DNA of 64,000 nucleotides. Source: Nocardia asteroides (lineage in GTDB: Bacteria; Actinomycetota; Actinomycetes; Mycobacteriales; Mycobacteriaceae). Below the pieces are notes generated by a model. It searched no databases and was not told where the DNA came from. It saw nothing but the letters and a program-made list of their open reading frames with translations. The position numbers and the translations under genes are program-made. The stretch is from positions 6,696,001 to 6,760,000 of the forward strand of contig NZ_CP089214.1 in NCBI RefSeq assembly GCF_021183625.1, given 5' to 3'. This document shows positions 56,756 to 64,000 of this stretch, one piece after another. Position 1 is the stretch's first letter. Each line of letters opens with the position of its first letter.

Positions 56756-57715
56756 GTGTCGCGTGAGTTCGGACCCGAGGAACTGCCGGAGCCCGCGCGG
56801 GTGGGCGAGCCGGTGCAGGACGCCTACTCGCGCGCGGTCGGCGCGGTCACCGACACCGTGCTTCCCGCCGTCGCCGGGGTCGCCACCCGGCGCTCGGCGG
56901 GATCGGCGGTGGTCTGCACCGACGACGGGCACCTGCTCACCAGCGCGCACCTGATCGGCCCCGCGGAGAGCACCGACGTGCGCTTCGCCGACGGCACCGT
57001 CGCTGTCGCGGACGTGGTCGGCAGCGACCCGCTCAGCGACATCGCGGTGCTGCGCGCCCGCGGCGGCGGGCCGGCCCCCGCCCGGCTCGGCGACGCCGAC
57101 GCGCTCACCCTCGGCAGGCTGGTGGTGGCGCTGGCTGACCCGGCCGGGCCGGGCGGCGCGGTGAGCGCGGGCGTGGTCGGCGCCGTCGACCGCGCCGTGC
57201 CGGTGCTCTCCCGGCGGGCCGGGCGGCTGGTGGAGCAGGTGCTGCACACCGACGTGCGCTGCGAACCGCACGCCGCGGGCGGGCCGCTCGCCGACACCGC
57301 GGGCCGGGTGATCGGCGTGCTCACCGCGGCCGCCGGAATCGGCGGGCTCGCGGTGCCGATCGGCGCGGTCGCCCGCCGGGTGCTCGACACCCTGCTCGCC
57401 GATGGCCTGGTGCGCCGCGCCTACCTCGGCGTCGTGGTCGCGGCCGCGCCGGTCCCGCCCGAGCTGCGGCAGGTGGCCGGGCAGGCGGCCGGGGCGCGGG
57501 TCACCGCGGTGGTGCGCGGCGGCCCCGCCGACCGGGCCGGGCTCCAGCGCGGCGACCTGCTGCTGTGCGCGGGCGAGACGGTGCTCACCGGGGCGCGGGA
57601 GCTGCAGCGGCTGCTCTTCGCCGAGGCGATCGAGGTCACGCTGGCGGTGACGCTGCTGCGGGCGGGCGCGCCGGTCACCGTGGACGTCACTCCGCCGGAG
57701 TGGCTGCCCGCCTGA
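56756..57715 (+). CDS. HtrA-like protein with PDZ domain, catalytic Ser replaced
   Basis: The 319-residue protein has a trypsin-like domain with H65 (TSAHLIG) and D95 (DPLSDIAVL) in the expected HtrA contexts. The serine loop, normally NPGNSGGPL, reads EPHAAGGPL with Ala at 174, so it cannot be a standard serine protease. A PDZ domain follows at about residues 225-319 (VTAVVRGGPADRAGLQRGDLLL). No signal peptide or membrane helix is present, so it should be cytoplasmic. The GTG at 56756 is the likely start. It stands between corA and cbs on the same strand with 114 bp and 200 bp gaps. Confidence 0.85.
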   Translation: MSREFGPEELPEPARVGEPVQDAYSRAVGAVTDTVLPAVAGVATRRSAGSAVVCTDDGHLLTSAHLIGPAESTDVRFADGTVAVADVVGSDPLSDIAVLRARGGGPAPARLGDADALTLGRLVVALADPAGPGGAVSAGVVGAVDRAVPVLSRRAGRLVEQVLHTDVRCEPHAAGGPLADTAGRVIGVLTAAAGIGGLAVPIGAVARRVLDTLLADGLVRRAYLGVVVAAAPVPPELRQVAGQAAGARVTAVVRGGPADRAGLQRGDLLLCAGETVLTGARELQRLLFAEAIEVTLAVTLLRAGAPVTVDVTPPEWLPA

Positions 57716-57842
57716 TCCGATCGGGGTGACCCGAAGGCTTTCCGGCCGCGGCGGCCGGTGCCAAGCTGGTCCCCATCGCGATTCCGGCGGGGCGACCCCG
57801 CGTGCGTCCGGGATCGCATTCCGGTGTGGGAAGGGCGAATCG

Positions 57843-57920
57843 ATGGCTCGGAACGAATATCCGCGGTCGGGCCGGGAGCTCCCCGCGCACCTCGGCGAGG
57901 CCGGGAAGGCCCTCGGGTGA
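57843..57920 (+). CDS. 25-codon upstream ORF coupled to cbs
   Basis: The ATG at 57843 has GGAAGGG about 8 nt upstream. The peptide MARNEYPRSGRELPAHLGEA plus five residues ends with TGA overlapping the cbs GTG (GTGA). Third codon positions are mostly G or C, as in real genes here. It contains no cysteine, so it is not a poly-Cys attenuator of the mycobacterial type. A translationally coupled leader peptide is the simplest reading. Confidence 0.5.
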   Translation: MARNEYPRSGRELPAHLGEAGKALG

Positions 57921-59305
57921 CCGCGATCAGCCCGCGCGGCGCCGGGGTGTACGAATCGGTGGACGCCGCCATCGGCAACACCCCGCTGGTCCGGCTGAAC
58001 CGGGTTACCGAGGGCATCACCGCCACGGTCTACGTGAAACTGGAGTACCTGAACCCCGGCGGCAGCGTGAAGGACCGGGCCGCGCGCGGCATGATCGACG
58101 CCGCCGAGGCGTCCGGCGCGCTCCGGCCCGGCGGCGTCGTGGTCGAGGCGACCTCGGGCAACACCGGCATCGGGCTGGTCGCCATCGCGGCGGCGCGCGG
58201 CTACCGGACCATCGTGGTCGTCCCGGACAAGTCGAGCCGGGAGAAGGTCGCGCTGCTGCGCGCCTACGGCGCCGAGGTGCACGTGACCCCGGGCGGACGG
58301 CCGGTCGGCCACCCCGAGCACATCCGCAGCATCGCGCTGAAGCTCGCCGACGAGACGCCCGGCGCCTGGTTCGCCGGGCAGTACGACAACCCGGCGAATC
58401 CGGAGGCGCACCGCACCACCACCGGCCCGGAGATCTGGGCGCAGACCGAGGGCAGGGTCACGCACTACGTGGCCGGGGTCGGCACCGGCGGCACCATCAC
58501 CGGAGCGGGGGAGTACCTGCGTGAGATCTCGGCGGGCCGGGTGACGGTGATCGGCGCCGACCCGACCACCTCGGTCTACGGCGGCGGCGACGGGCGCGCC
58601 TGGTACGTGGAGTCGGTGGGGCACTTCCTGCACCCCGACACCGAGGAGGACCTCTGGCCCGAGTCGTACCACCCGGAGGTGGTGGCGCGCATCGAGCGGG
58701 TCGGCGACGTGGAGGCGATCTCGCTGCTGCACCGGCTCGCCCGGGAGGAGGGGCTGCTGCTCGGCGGGTCGTCCGGCACGTCGGTCGCGGCCGCGCTGCG
58801 GGTGGCGCGCGATCTGGGCCCCGACGACGTGGTGGTGGTGATCGCGCCGGACTCCGGGCGGGCCTACCTGTCCAAGTACTTCGACGACGAGTGGCTGGGG
58901 CGCTTCGGATTTCCGCTGGTGGGGGCGTTGAGCGAGCCGTCGGTGGCGGATCGGGTCGACGTGTCCGGGATGGCGCGGGTGATCGGCTCCAAGGCGACGG
59001 CCGGCGCGGCGCGGGCGCTGCTCGGTTCCGCTCCGGTACTGCCGGTGGTGCTGCACCGGGTCACCCCGGGTGATCCGGTGGCGGCCGAGGTGCAGGGCAG
59101 TGTGCGGGCCGCCGCGCTCGCGGGTGTCGACGACGCGGAACCCGTTGCCACGTACCTGGAACCGCCGCTGCCGCTGCTCGGCAGTACCGAACCGGCCGCT
59201 ACCGCGCTGGAGCGCGCGGGCGACGGCCCGGTGCTGCTGGTGCACGAGGGGCGGGCCGTCGCGGTGCTCGGCGAGGCGGAGCTGGCACGGTTGCGTGCGG
59301 GGTGA
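57917..59305 (+). CDS. cbs: Cystathionine beta-synthase
   Basis: The 462-residue PLP enzyme condenses serine and homocysteine to cystathionine in reverse transsulfuration. The catalytic lysine is K52 in NPGGSVKDR, the substrate loop is TSGNTGIG, and the phosphate loop is GTGGTITG. DPTTSVYGG is close to mycobacterial Cbs (Rv1077). The C-terminal 130 residues form a diverged CBS-domain pair. The GTG at 57917 overlaps the short upstream ORF. Alternative activity as a cysteine synthase is less likely because of the C-terminal region. Confidence 0.9.
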   Translation: MTAISPRGAGVYESVDAAIGNTPLVRLNRVTEGITATVYVKLEYLNPGGSVKDRAARGMIDAAEASGALRPGGVVVEATSGNTGIGLVAIAAARGYRTIVVVPDKSSREKVALLRAYGAEVHVTPGGRPVGHPEHIRSIALKLADETPGAWFAGQYDNPANPEAHRTTTGPEIWAQTEGRVTHYVAGVGTGGTITGAGEYLREISAGRVTVIGADPTTSVYGGGDGRAWYVESVGHFLHPDTEEDLWPESYHPEVVARIERVGDVEAISLLHRLAREEGLLLGGSSGTSVAAALRVARDLGPDDVVVVIAPDSGRAYLSKYFDDEWLGRFGFPLVGALSEPSVADRVDVSGMARVIGSKATAGAARALLGSAPVLPVVLHRVTPGDPVAAEVQGSVRAAALAGVDDAEPVATYLEPPLPLLGSTEPAATALERAGDGPVLLVHEGRAVAVLGEAELARLRAG

Positions 59306-59358
59306 GGGTTCGCGGTGCGGCGCTGATCGGCTGAGGCCAGCGGGTTTCCGCGCCGCGT

Positions 59359-60030
59359 CTACCGACCCTTCCCGGCGATCCCGAAGAGCAGTGCGTCGAT
59401 CCCGGCCCGGAAGGCGGCATCGGCGTCGAACGAGCCGCCGGGCGCGGGCGGGCCGGCGAAGAGCGCGGCCAGGTGCGGGTAATCCCCCCGCGCCACCAGG
59501 GCGAGCAGCGCGGCGGGATCCTGCCCGCCGACCGCACCCGCCCCCTCCTGCGCCGCGAAGGTGCTGATCCAGCCGGTGAGCTGGGCGATCCCGACCATGA
59601 CGGTGGTGCCGTCCAGCCCGGCCGGGCCGAGCGCGCCCGCCAGGTGGTCCAGGTAGCGCAGCGAGTTCGGGCCGAGCGCGGACGGGATCACCCGCTGCAC
59701 CCAGGGGTGCCTGCGGTGCAGCGCCCGCGCCTGCTCGGCCACCGCGAGCACGTCCGCGCGCACGTCGCCGGTGAGCGGCGCCAGCTCGTACTCGGCCGCC
59801 ACGTGGTCGACCATGAGCGCGAACAGGTCGTCTTTGCCGTCGACGTAGCGGTACAGCGAGGCGGCCGCGGTGCCGAGCCGCTCGGCCACCCGGCGCATGG
59901 CCACCGCCGCCAGCCCGGACTCGTCGGCGATCCGCACGCAGGCGGCGGCGATGTCGTCCAGGGTGTGCGCCGGCCTCGGCCCCGGCCGCACCTGCTCGGC
60001 CCGCAGCCACGGTGAGTTCGCGGATGACAT
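59359..60030 (-). CDS. TetR-family regulator of the drrAB-like cassette
   Basis: The 223-residue protein has a TetR HTH at about residues 22-70 (DIAAACVRIADESGLAAVAMRRVAERLGTAAASLYRYV) and a helical ligand domain with GPNSLRYLDHLAGAL. It is divergent from the drrA-like gene, the usual arrangement for a drug-efflux repressor. The ATG at 60030 has no strong ribosome binding site, so the exact start is uncertain; the frame is open further upstream. Confidence 0.92.
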   Translation of the reverse strand: MSSANSPWLRAEQVRPGPRPAHTLDDIAAACVRIADESGLAAVAMRRVAERLGTAAASLYRYVDGKDDLFALMVDHVAAEYELAPLTGDVRADVLAVAEQARALHRRHPWVQRVIPSALGPNSLRYLDHLAGALGPAGLDGTTVMVGIAQLTGWISTFAAQEGAGAVGGQDPAALLALVARGDYPHLAALFAGPPAPGGSFDADAAFRAGIDALLFGIAGKGR

Positions 60031-60121
60031 CGGACCAGAATGCCTCGAGCCGGTAATTGCGAACGACGTACGCGGTCGGGTACCGTCAACTGCGAACGTT
60101 GTTCCCGAACGAGGGGTTGTG
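60031..60121. promoter_or_regulatory. Divergent TetR/drrA control region
   Basis: Two copies of TGCGAACG (about 60057 and 60091) and the small dyad GAAC-GTT-GTTC (about 60093-60103) lie between the divergent starts and are candidate operator sites. AGGGG before the drrA start is its ribosome binding site. Confidence 0.45.
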
Positions 60122-61042
60122 GTGTCCGCCATCGAAACCGAAGCGCTCCGAGTGCGATACGGGGCCCGCGCCGTCGTCGACGGCATCGATCTGCTGGTGC
60201 CCGAGGGCACCGTGCACGCGCTGCTCGGGCCGAACGGCTCCGGGAAGACCACCACCGTGCGCGTGCTCGCCACCCTGCTCCGCCCCTCCGGCGGGCGCGC
60301 CAGGGTGCTCGGCCACGACACCGTGACCGCGGCGCGCGCGGTGCGGCAGCGGATCGGGCTGGTCGGGCAGTTCCACGCCGTCGACCCGATGTCGACCGGA
60401 CGGCAGAACCTGGTGATGTTCGCCCGGCTCAATGGCCTCGCCGCGGCCGCGGCGCGCCGCCGCGCGGACGACCTGCTCGCCCGCTTCGACCTCGCCGACG
60501 CCGGAGACCGCCTGGTGCGCACCTACTCCGGCGGGATGCGGCGCCGCCTCGACATCCTGGCGGGCACCGTCGTCCGCCCCGAGGTGCTCTTCCTGGACGA
60601 GCCGACCACCGGCCTCGACCCGCACAGCCGCGACGACATCCACCGCTACCTCGCCGAGGCGGTGGCGGCGGGCAGCACCGTGCTGCTCACCACGCAGTAC
60701 CTGGACGAGGCCGAGCGGCTCGCCGACGCCGTCACCATCCTGGACGCCGGGCGCGTCGTCGCCACCGGTTCGCCCGCCGAGATCGCGCGGACCGTCGGCG
60801 TCCGGCTGGAGGTGGCCGTCCCCGACGACCAGCGCCCGGCCGCGGCCGAGGTCATGGCGGCGCTCGGCGGCACGCCGGTGCCGCGACAAGCCGCGACCTG
60901 GCTCTTCGACGCCGCCGCGCCCGCGCTGCCCACCGTGGTCCGCGCCCTGGACGCCGCCGGGATCGAGGTGCGCGACATCGGCCGCCGCACCGGCACCCTG
61001 GACGACGCCTTCCTGGCGCTCACCGCCAGGCGGGCCGCATGA
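60122..61042 (+). CDS. drrA: DrrA-like ABC transporter ATP-binding protein
   Basis: The 306-residue ATPase has Walker A GPNGSGKTT, signature YSGGMRRRLDI, Walker B LFLDEPTTGLD and a C-terminal extension (about 215-306) with GRRTGTLDDAFLALT, typical of daunorubicin-resistance DrrA proteins. Adjacent GTG codons at 60119 and 60122 both fit; the second is used here. The stop overlaps the drrB start (ATGA). It powers export through DrrB; the substrate is unknown. Confidence 0.93.
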   Translation: MSAIETEALRVRYGARAVVDGIDLLVPEGTVHALLGPNGSGKTTTVRVLATLLRPSGGRARVLGHDTVTAARAVRQRIGLVGQFHAVDPMSTGRQNLVMFARLNGLAAAAARRRADDLLARFDLADAGDRLVRTYSGGMRRRLDILAGTVVRPEVLFLDEPTTGLDPHSRDDIHRYLAEAVAAGSTVLLTTQYLDEAERLADAVTILDAGRVVATGSPAEIARTVGVRLEVAVPDDQRPAAAEVMAALGGTPVPRQAATWLFDAAAPALPTVVRALDAAGIEVRDIGRRTGTLDDAFLALTARRAA

Positions 61043-61848
61043 CCGCCCCCGACCGCACCACTGCGGCGGGTAGCGCCACCCGGGTCCTGGTCCGGCGCGT
61101 GCTCACGAACCACCGCAACAACCCGGCGCTGCCCGCCATCACGCTGGCCGCCCCCGCGGGGATGATGCTGCTGTTCGGATTCGTCTTCGGCGGCGCGCTC
61201 GCCGCCGGGCAGGACGTCGTCGCCTACCGCTCCTACCTGACTCCTGGCATCCTGGTCCTGGTCGCCGCCACCGGCGTGATCGCCACCGCCGTCACCGCCG
61301 CCGCCGACCTGCGCAGCGGGCTCACCGACCGAATCCGCGCGCTGCCGCTCGCCCCGATCGCCGCCCCGGCCGGAATCGCGGTGGCGGAGACGCTGATCGG
61401 CATCCTCGCGCTCGGCGTGATGGCCGTGGTCGGGTTCCTCTCCGGCTGGCGGATCACCGCGGCGCCGGGCGAGATCGCGCTCGCCGTGCTGCTGCTGATC
61501 GGCTTCCGGTTCGCGCTGGCCTGGCTCGGCGTCGCGCTCGGCGCCACGATCCGGGACGAGCAGGTGCTCCAGCAGACGGCGCCGCTGATCTTCGGCACCA
61601 TCATGTTCTCGAACGTCTTCGTGCCGACCGCCACCATGCCGACGGTGCTCGCGGCCGTCGCGGAGTGGAACCCGGTGAGCGCGGTGGTCGCGGCGCTGCG
61701 ACTGCTGCTCGCCGACGCGGCCCCCGCCGCCGACGCGAGCCTGCCGCTCCGGCACCCGATCGCGGCGAGCGCGATCTGGATCGCCGCGCTGCTCAGCCTC
61801 GCGGTCCCGGCAGCGGTGCGGCGCTACTCGGGCGCGAGCCCGCGCTGA
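61039..61848 (+). CDS. drrB: DrrB-like ABC-2 permease
   Basis: The 269-residue membrane protein has six hydrophobic segments and the ABC-2 layout, starting with LVRRVLTNHRNNPALP and including DLRSGLTDRIRALPLAP, the cytoplasmic coupling loop of this family. It pairs with the DrrA-like ATPase through an ATGA junction. Its last 56 bp overlap the 3' end of the convergent DedA-family gene, leaving no room for a terminator between them. Confidence 0.93.
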   Translation: MTAPDRTTAAGSATRVLVRRVLTNHRNNPALPAITLAAPAGMMLLFGFVFGGALAAGQDVVAYRSYLTPGILVLVAATGVIATAVTAAADLRSGLTDRIRALPLAPIAAPAGIAVAETLIGILALGVMAVVGFLSGWRITAAPGEIALAVLLLIGFRFALAWLGVALGATIRDEQVLQQTAPLIFGTIMFSNVFVPTATMPTVLAAVAEWNPVSAVVAALRLLLADAAPAADASLPLRHPIAASAIWIAALLSLAVPAAVRRYSGASPR

Positions 61849-62515
61849 CGGCCGAGTCCTCGCTGGCGGCCGCGTCTCCCGGCTGCCAGCGGCTGTCCAG
61901 CACCAGCCCGGCCACCCCCATCAGCAGGCACCCCACCGAGACCGCGATCATCTCCGGCGAGGTCCCGCCGACCAGCGCATCCGCCAGGATCACGGTCGCG
62001 GCGGTGCCGGGCAGCGAGCCGAGCACCGTCGCGACCAGGTACGGCCAGAAGCGGATCGAGGAGAGCGCGCAGCAGTAGTTCACCACCGAGAACGGCGCGA
62101 ACGAGATCATCCGCAGCGACCACACCGCCAGCCAGCCGCGGCGGCGCAGCCGCTCGTCCACCGCGCGCACCGCGGGGTGCGTGAGCCGCGCCGCCACCCG
62201 GCGCCCGTCCAGCCTGCGGACCAGCAGCAGCGCGAGCGCGGCGCTCGCCGTGGTCGCGGCCAGCGCGACGGTGAGCCCGAGCCCGACCCCGAAGAGCACC
62301 CCGCAGCTCACCGTGAGCACCGTCCGCGGCACCGGCGCGATGGTGACCAGCGCGTAGAGCGCGAAGAAGACCAGCGGGAAGATCGGGCCCACCGAGTCCG
62401 CCCACTCCTGCACCCGGGCCGGGCCGGGCAGCGGCGCGAGCACCGCGGCCGCGCAGACCACGAGCACCGCGGCGAGCAGCGCCAGGGCGCGGGGGGAGCG
62501 GATGAGCTGGATCAC
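61793..62515 (-). CDS. DedA/TVP38 (SNARE-associated) family membrane protein
   Basis: The 240-residue protein has about five membrane helices and the family core FALYALVTIAPVPRTVLTVSCGVLFG, then SLRMISFAPFSVVNYCCALSSIRFWPYL. Members help lipid-carrier recycling and membrane homeostasis in other bacteria. Position before mutA matches Rv1491c. The GTG at 62515 opens the frame at MIQLIRSPRAL. The C-terminus extends 56 bp into drrB on the other strand; the last 25 residues are low-complexity, suggesting a read-through extension. Confidence 0.9.
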   Translation of the reverse strand: MIQLIRSPRALALLAAVLVVCAAAVLAPLPGPARVQEWADSVGPIFPLVFFALYALVTIAPVPRTVLTVSCGVLFGVGLGLTVALAATTASAALALLLVRRLDGRRVAARLTHPAVRAVDERLRRRGWLAVWSLRMISFAPFSVVNYCCALSSIRFWPYLVATVLGSLPGTAATVILADALVGGTSPEMIAVSVGCLLMGVAGLVLDSRWQPGDAAASEDSAVSAGSRPSSAAPLPGPRG

Positions 62516-62574
62516 CCGGGCGAGGTTACCCGTTGGTAGTGCCGGGTCTGGGTCGGCGGCCGGGAGGCGGCCGC

Positions 62575-62580
62575 TAGCAT
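62575..62580 (+). promoter_or_regulatory. -10 hexamer TAGCAT upstream of mutA
   Basis: TAGCAT would start transcription near 62587, giving a leader of about 110 nt before the mutA ATG. GGGGAGAG lies about 12 nt before the ATG. Confidence 0.4.
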
Positions 62581-62697
62581 CGAAGTGACGACAGACGAAT
62601 CCTCGTTAACCGGAGACCCCGCTGAGCTGGGCGAACACCCGGTTCGGGGCGGTGCACGCGCGGTGCCGTTCCGGCGAGGGGAGAGAGAAGAGCAGCG

Positions 62698-64000
62698 ATG
62701 CCGATTGCTTCAGATCCGGCCACCGAGCCGGTGCCGGAGTACGCCGCGTGGCGCAAGGGTGTGGCGGGGGTGCTGGCGAAGGCGCGCAAGGTCGACGCCG
62801 CCGAGCTGCCGGACGAGCCGGAGACGCTGCTGACCGAGACCACCTACGACGGTCTCGCGGTCGCCCCGCTCTACACCCGGCGCGACGAGCGTCCGGAACC
62901 GCCACTGCCGGGGACGTTCCCGTTCGTCCGCGGCGTCGACGCCCGCCGCGACGTGCACCGCGGGTGGTTCGTCTCGGGCCGCGTCCAGGACGCCGACCCC
63001 GCCGCCGCGAACCGCCGGATCCTGGCCGGGCTGGAGAACGGCCTCTCCGCGCTCTGGCTGAGCGTGGGCGCACACGGCGTGCCGGTGGCCGAGCTCGGCG
63101 CCGCGCTGAACGGCCTGCTCTTCGACCTCGCCCCGATCACGCTGGACGCGGGCGCCGAGGTCGGTGCCGCGTCCGAGGCGCTGTTCGCGGCGCTGGACGG
63201 ATATCGGGCCGCGGAGCGCACCGCCATCCGGGTCGCGCTCGCCGCCTCCCCGCTCACCGACGAGTTCGCCGGGATCACCGGGGTCACCCTGGACGACGCG
63301 GTCGCGCTCGCCCGCACCGCCGCCGCCCGCCCCGAGACCGTCCGCGCGATCACCGTCGACGGCACCGCCTTCCACGACGCGGGCGCCTCCGAGGCGCAGG
63401 AGCTCGGCGCCGCGGTCGCCGCCGGGCTGGAGTACCTGCGCGCGCTCACCGCCGCGGGCACCGATATCGCGGACGCGCTCGGGCAGCTGGAGTTCCGGCT
63501 CGCCGCCACCGACGACCAGTTCGCCACCATCGCCAAGTTCCGCGCCGGGCGCACGCTCTGGGCCAGGGTCGCGCACGTCAGCGGCGCCCCCGGTTTCGGC
63601 GGCGCGCCGCAGCACGCGGTCACCTCCGCGGCCATGATGGCCCGGCGCGACCCCTGGGTGAACCTGCTGCGCACCACGCTCGCCGCCTTCGGCGCGGGCG
63701 TCGGCGGCGCGGACACCGTCACCGTCCTTCCCTTCGACTCCGCGCTGCCGGCGGGCGAGCTCGGCGTCTCGCAGAACTTCGCCGACCGGATGGCGCGCAA
63801 CACCCAGCTGCTGCTGCTGGAGGAGTCGCACCTGGGCCACGTGCACGACCCCGGCGCCGGCTCCTGGTACATCGAGGACCACACCGCGCAGCTGGCCGAG
63901 GCCGCCTGGGCGTTCATGCGCGAGATCGAGGCCGCGGGCGGGTACCGGGCGGCGCTGGCCGCCGGGCTGCTCGCCGAGCGGATCGGCGCCACCGGGGCGG
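62698..64000 (+). CDS. mutA: Methylmalonyl-CoA mutase small subunit (3' end outside window)
   Basis: The frame runs from ATG 62698 to the window end (434 codons, incomplete). The sequence shows the mutase TIM-barrel with PGTFPFVRGVD, FRAGRTLWARVAHVSG, MARRDPWVNLLRTTLAAF and HVHDPGAGSWYIE. In actinobacteria MutA pairs with the catalytic MutB, whose gene should follow. The heterodimer isomerises methylmalonyl-CoA and succinyl-CoA using B12. Position after the DedA gene matches Rv1492. Confidence 0.96.
   Translation, partial: MPIASDPATEPVPEYAAWRKGVAGVLAKARKVDAAELPDEPETLLTETTYDGLAVAPLYTRRDERPEPPLPGTFPFVRGVDARRDVHRGWFVSGRVQDADPAAANRRILAGLENGLSALWLSVGAHGVPVAELGAALNGLLFDLAPITLDAGAEVGAASEALFAALDGYRAAERTAIRVALAASPLTDEFAGITGVTLDDAVALARTAAARPETVRAITVDGTAFHDAGASEAQELGAAVAAGLEYLRALTAAGTDIADALGQLEFRLAATDDQFATIAKFRAGRTLWARVAHVSGAPGFGGAPQHAVTSAAMMARRDPWVNLLRTTLAAFGAGVGGADTVTVLPFDSALPAGELGVSQNFADRMARNTQLLLLEESHLGHVHDPGAGSWYIEDHTAQLAEAAWAFMREIEAAGGYRAALAAGLLAERIGATGA

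Noticed and set aside
55523..60010. 1495-codon minus-strand frame antisense to corA, htrA-like and cbs
   Set aside because: No domain is recognisable, and composition is that of high-GC antisense; the plus-strand genes have clear motifs.
62585..62833. 82-codon ORF at the start of the mutA leader as a leaderless gene
   Set aside because: The GTG lies only 4 nt after TAGCAT, too close for a leaderless start, and the frame runs into mutA out of phase.

Overview
The window is very GC-rich actinobacterial chromosome. Gene content and order point to a mycolic-acid-producing member of Mycobacteriales, most likely Nocardia or a close relative. The reasons are a fabG1-inhA pair for mycolate elongation, a WhiB protein, a Ku with a lysine-rich tail, many GTG starts, several leaderless-looking promoters (a TAnnnT hexamer 6-9 nt before the start codon), and long stretches that follow Mycobacterium tuberculosis gene order as I remember it. 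That synteny is recalled, not searched. Real genes are packed tightly, often with ATGA, GTGA or TGATG junctions, and most long frames on the opposite strand are high-GC shadows.

Region 1 (1-13.9 kb) is accessory. It holds a FAD dehydrogenase cut by the window edge behind a TetR regulator with a 43-bp palindromic operator, an SDR-fold protein lacking its catalytic residues, a heme oxygenase, a ThrE-type exporter, a TetR/ABC-ATPase/ABC-permease efflux operon resembling Rv1219c-Rv1217c, a divergent acyl-CoA oxidase-like gene, and NERD-like and DUF2252 proteins.

Region 2 (13.9-22.5 kb) matches Rv1822-Rv1832: a CDP-alcohol phosphatidyltransferase, gcvH, garA, an FtsR-type MerR, a DUF151 protein, a ResR/McdR-type MerR, an M14 carboxypeptidase-like gene, and gcvP behind a tandem glycine riboswitch. 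GarA and the glycine cleavage genes place central nitrogen and one-carbon metabolism beside growth and division regulators.

Region 3 (22.5-33.4 kb) is mixed. It has a lipid- or membrane-anchored substrate-binding/VWA protein, a WhiB and HNH pair preceded by a small ORF with a near-ideal ribosome binding site, a DM13 protein, Ku, a lycopene cyclase, and an MMPL transporter with a tail of about 730 residues that is rich in Lys, Ala and Pro and made of tandem repeats.

Region 4 (33.5-64 kb) follows Rv1473-Rv1492: ABC-F protein, a small HTH protein, acnR, acn, an Rv1476-like protein, ripA, moxR1, DUF58 and VWA partners, fabG1, inhA, coproporphyrin ferrochelatase, an Rv1486c-like gene, NfeD, an SPFH protein, a DedA-family gene and mutA (cut by the window end). 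Insertions into this backbone are an MvdD-like ATP-grasp peptide-ligase gene with a cupin/MarR pair, a lipoprotein, an initiator tRNA, a TRIC channel gene, a CorA-like protein with an altered GMN motif, an HtrA-like protein lacking its catalytic serine, cystathionine beta-synthase and a TetR-drrAB efflux cassette.

The most promising places for undescribed biology are the repeat-built MMPL tail, the ATP-grasp insertion with its unassigned 330-bp leader, and the corA-htrA-cbs stretch. That stretch combines two motif-deficient proteins with two short upstream ORFs that carry ribosome binding sites.
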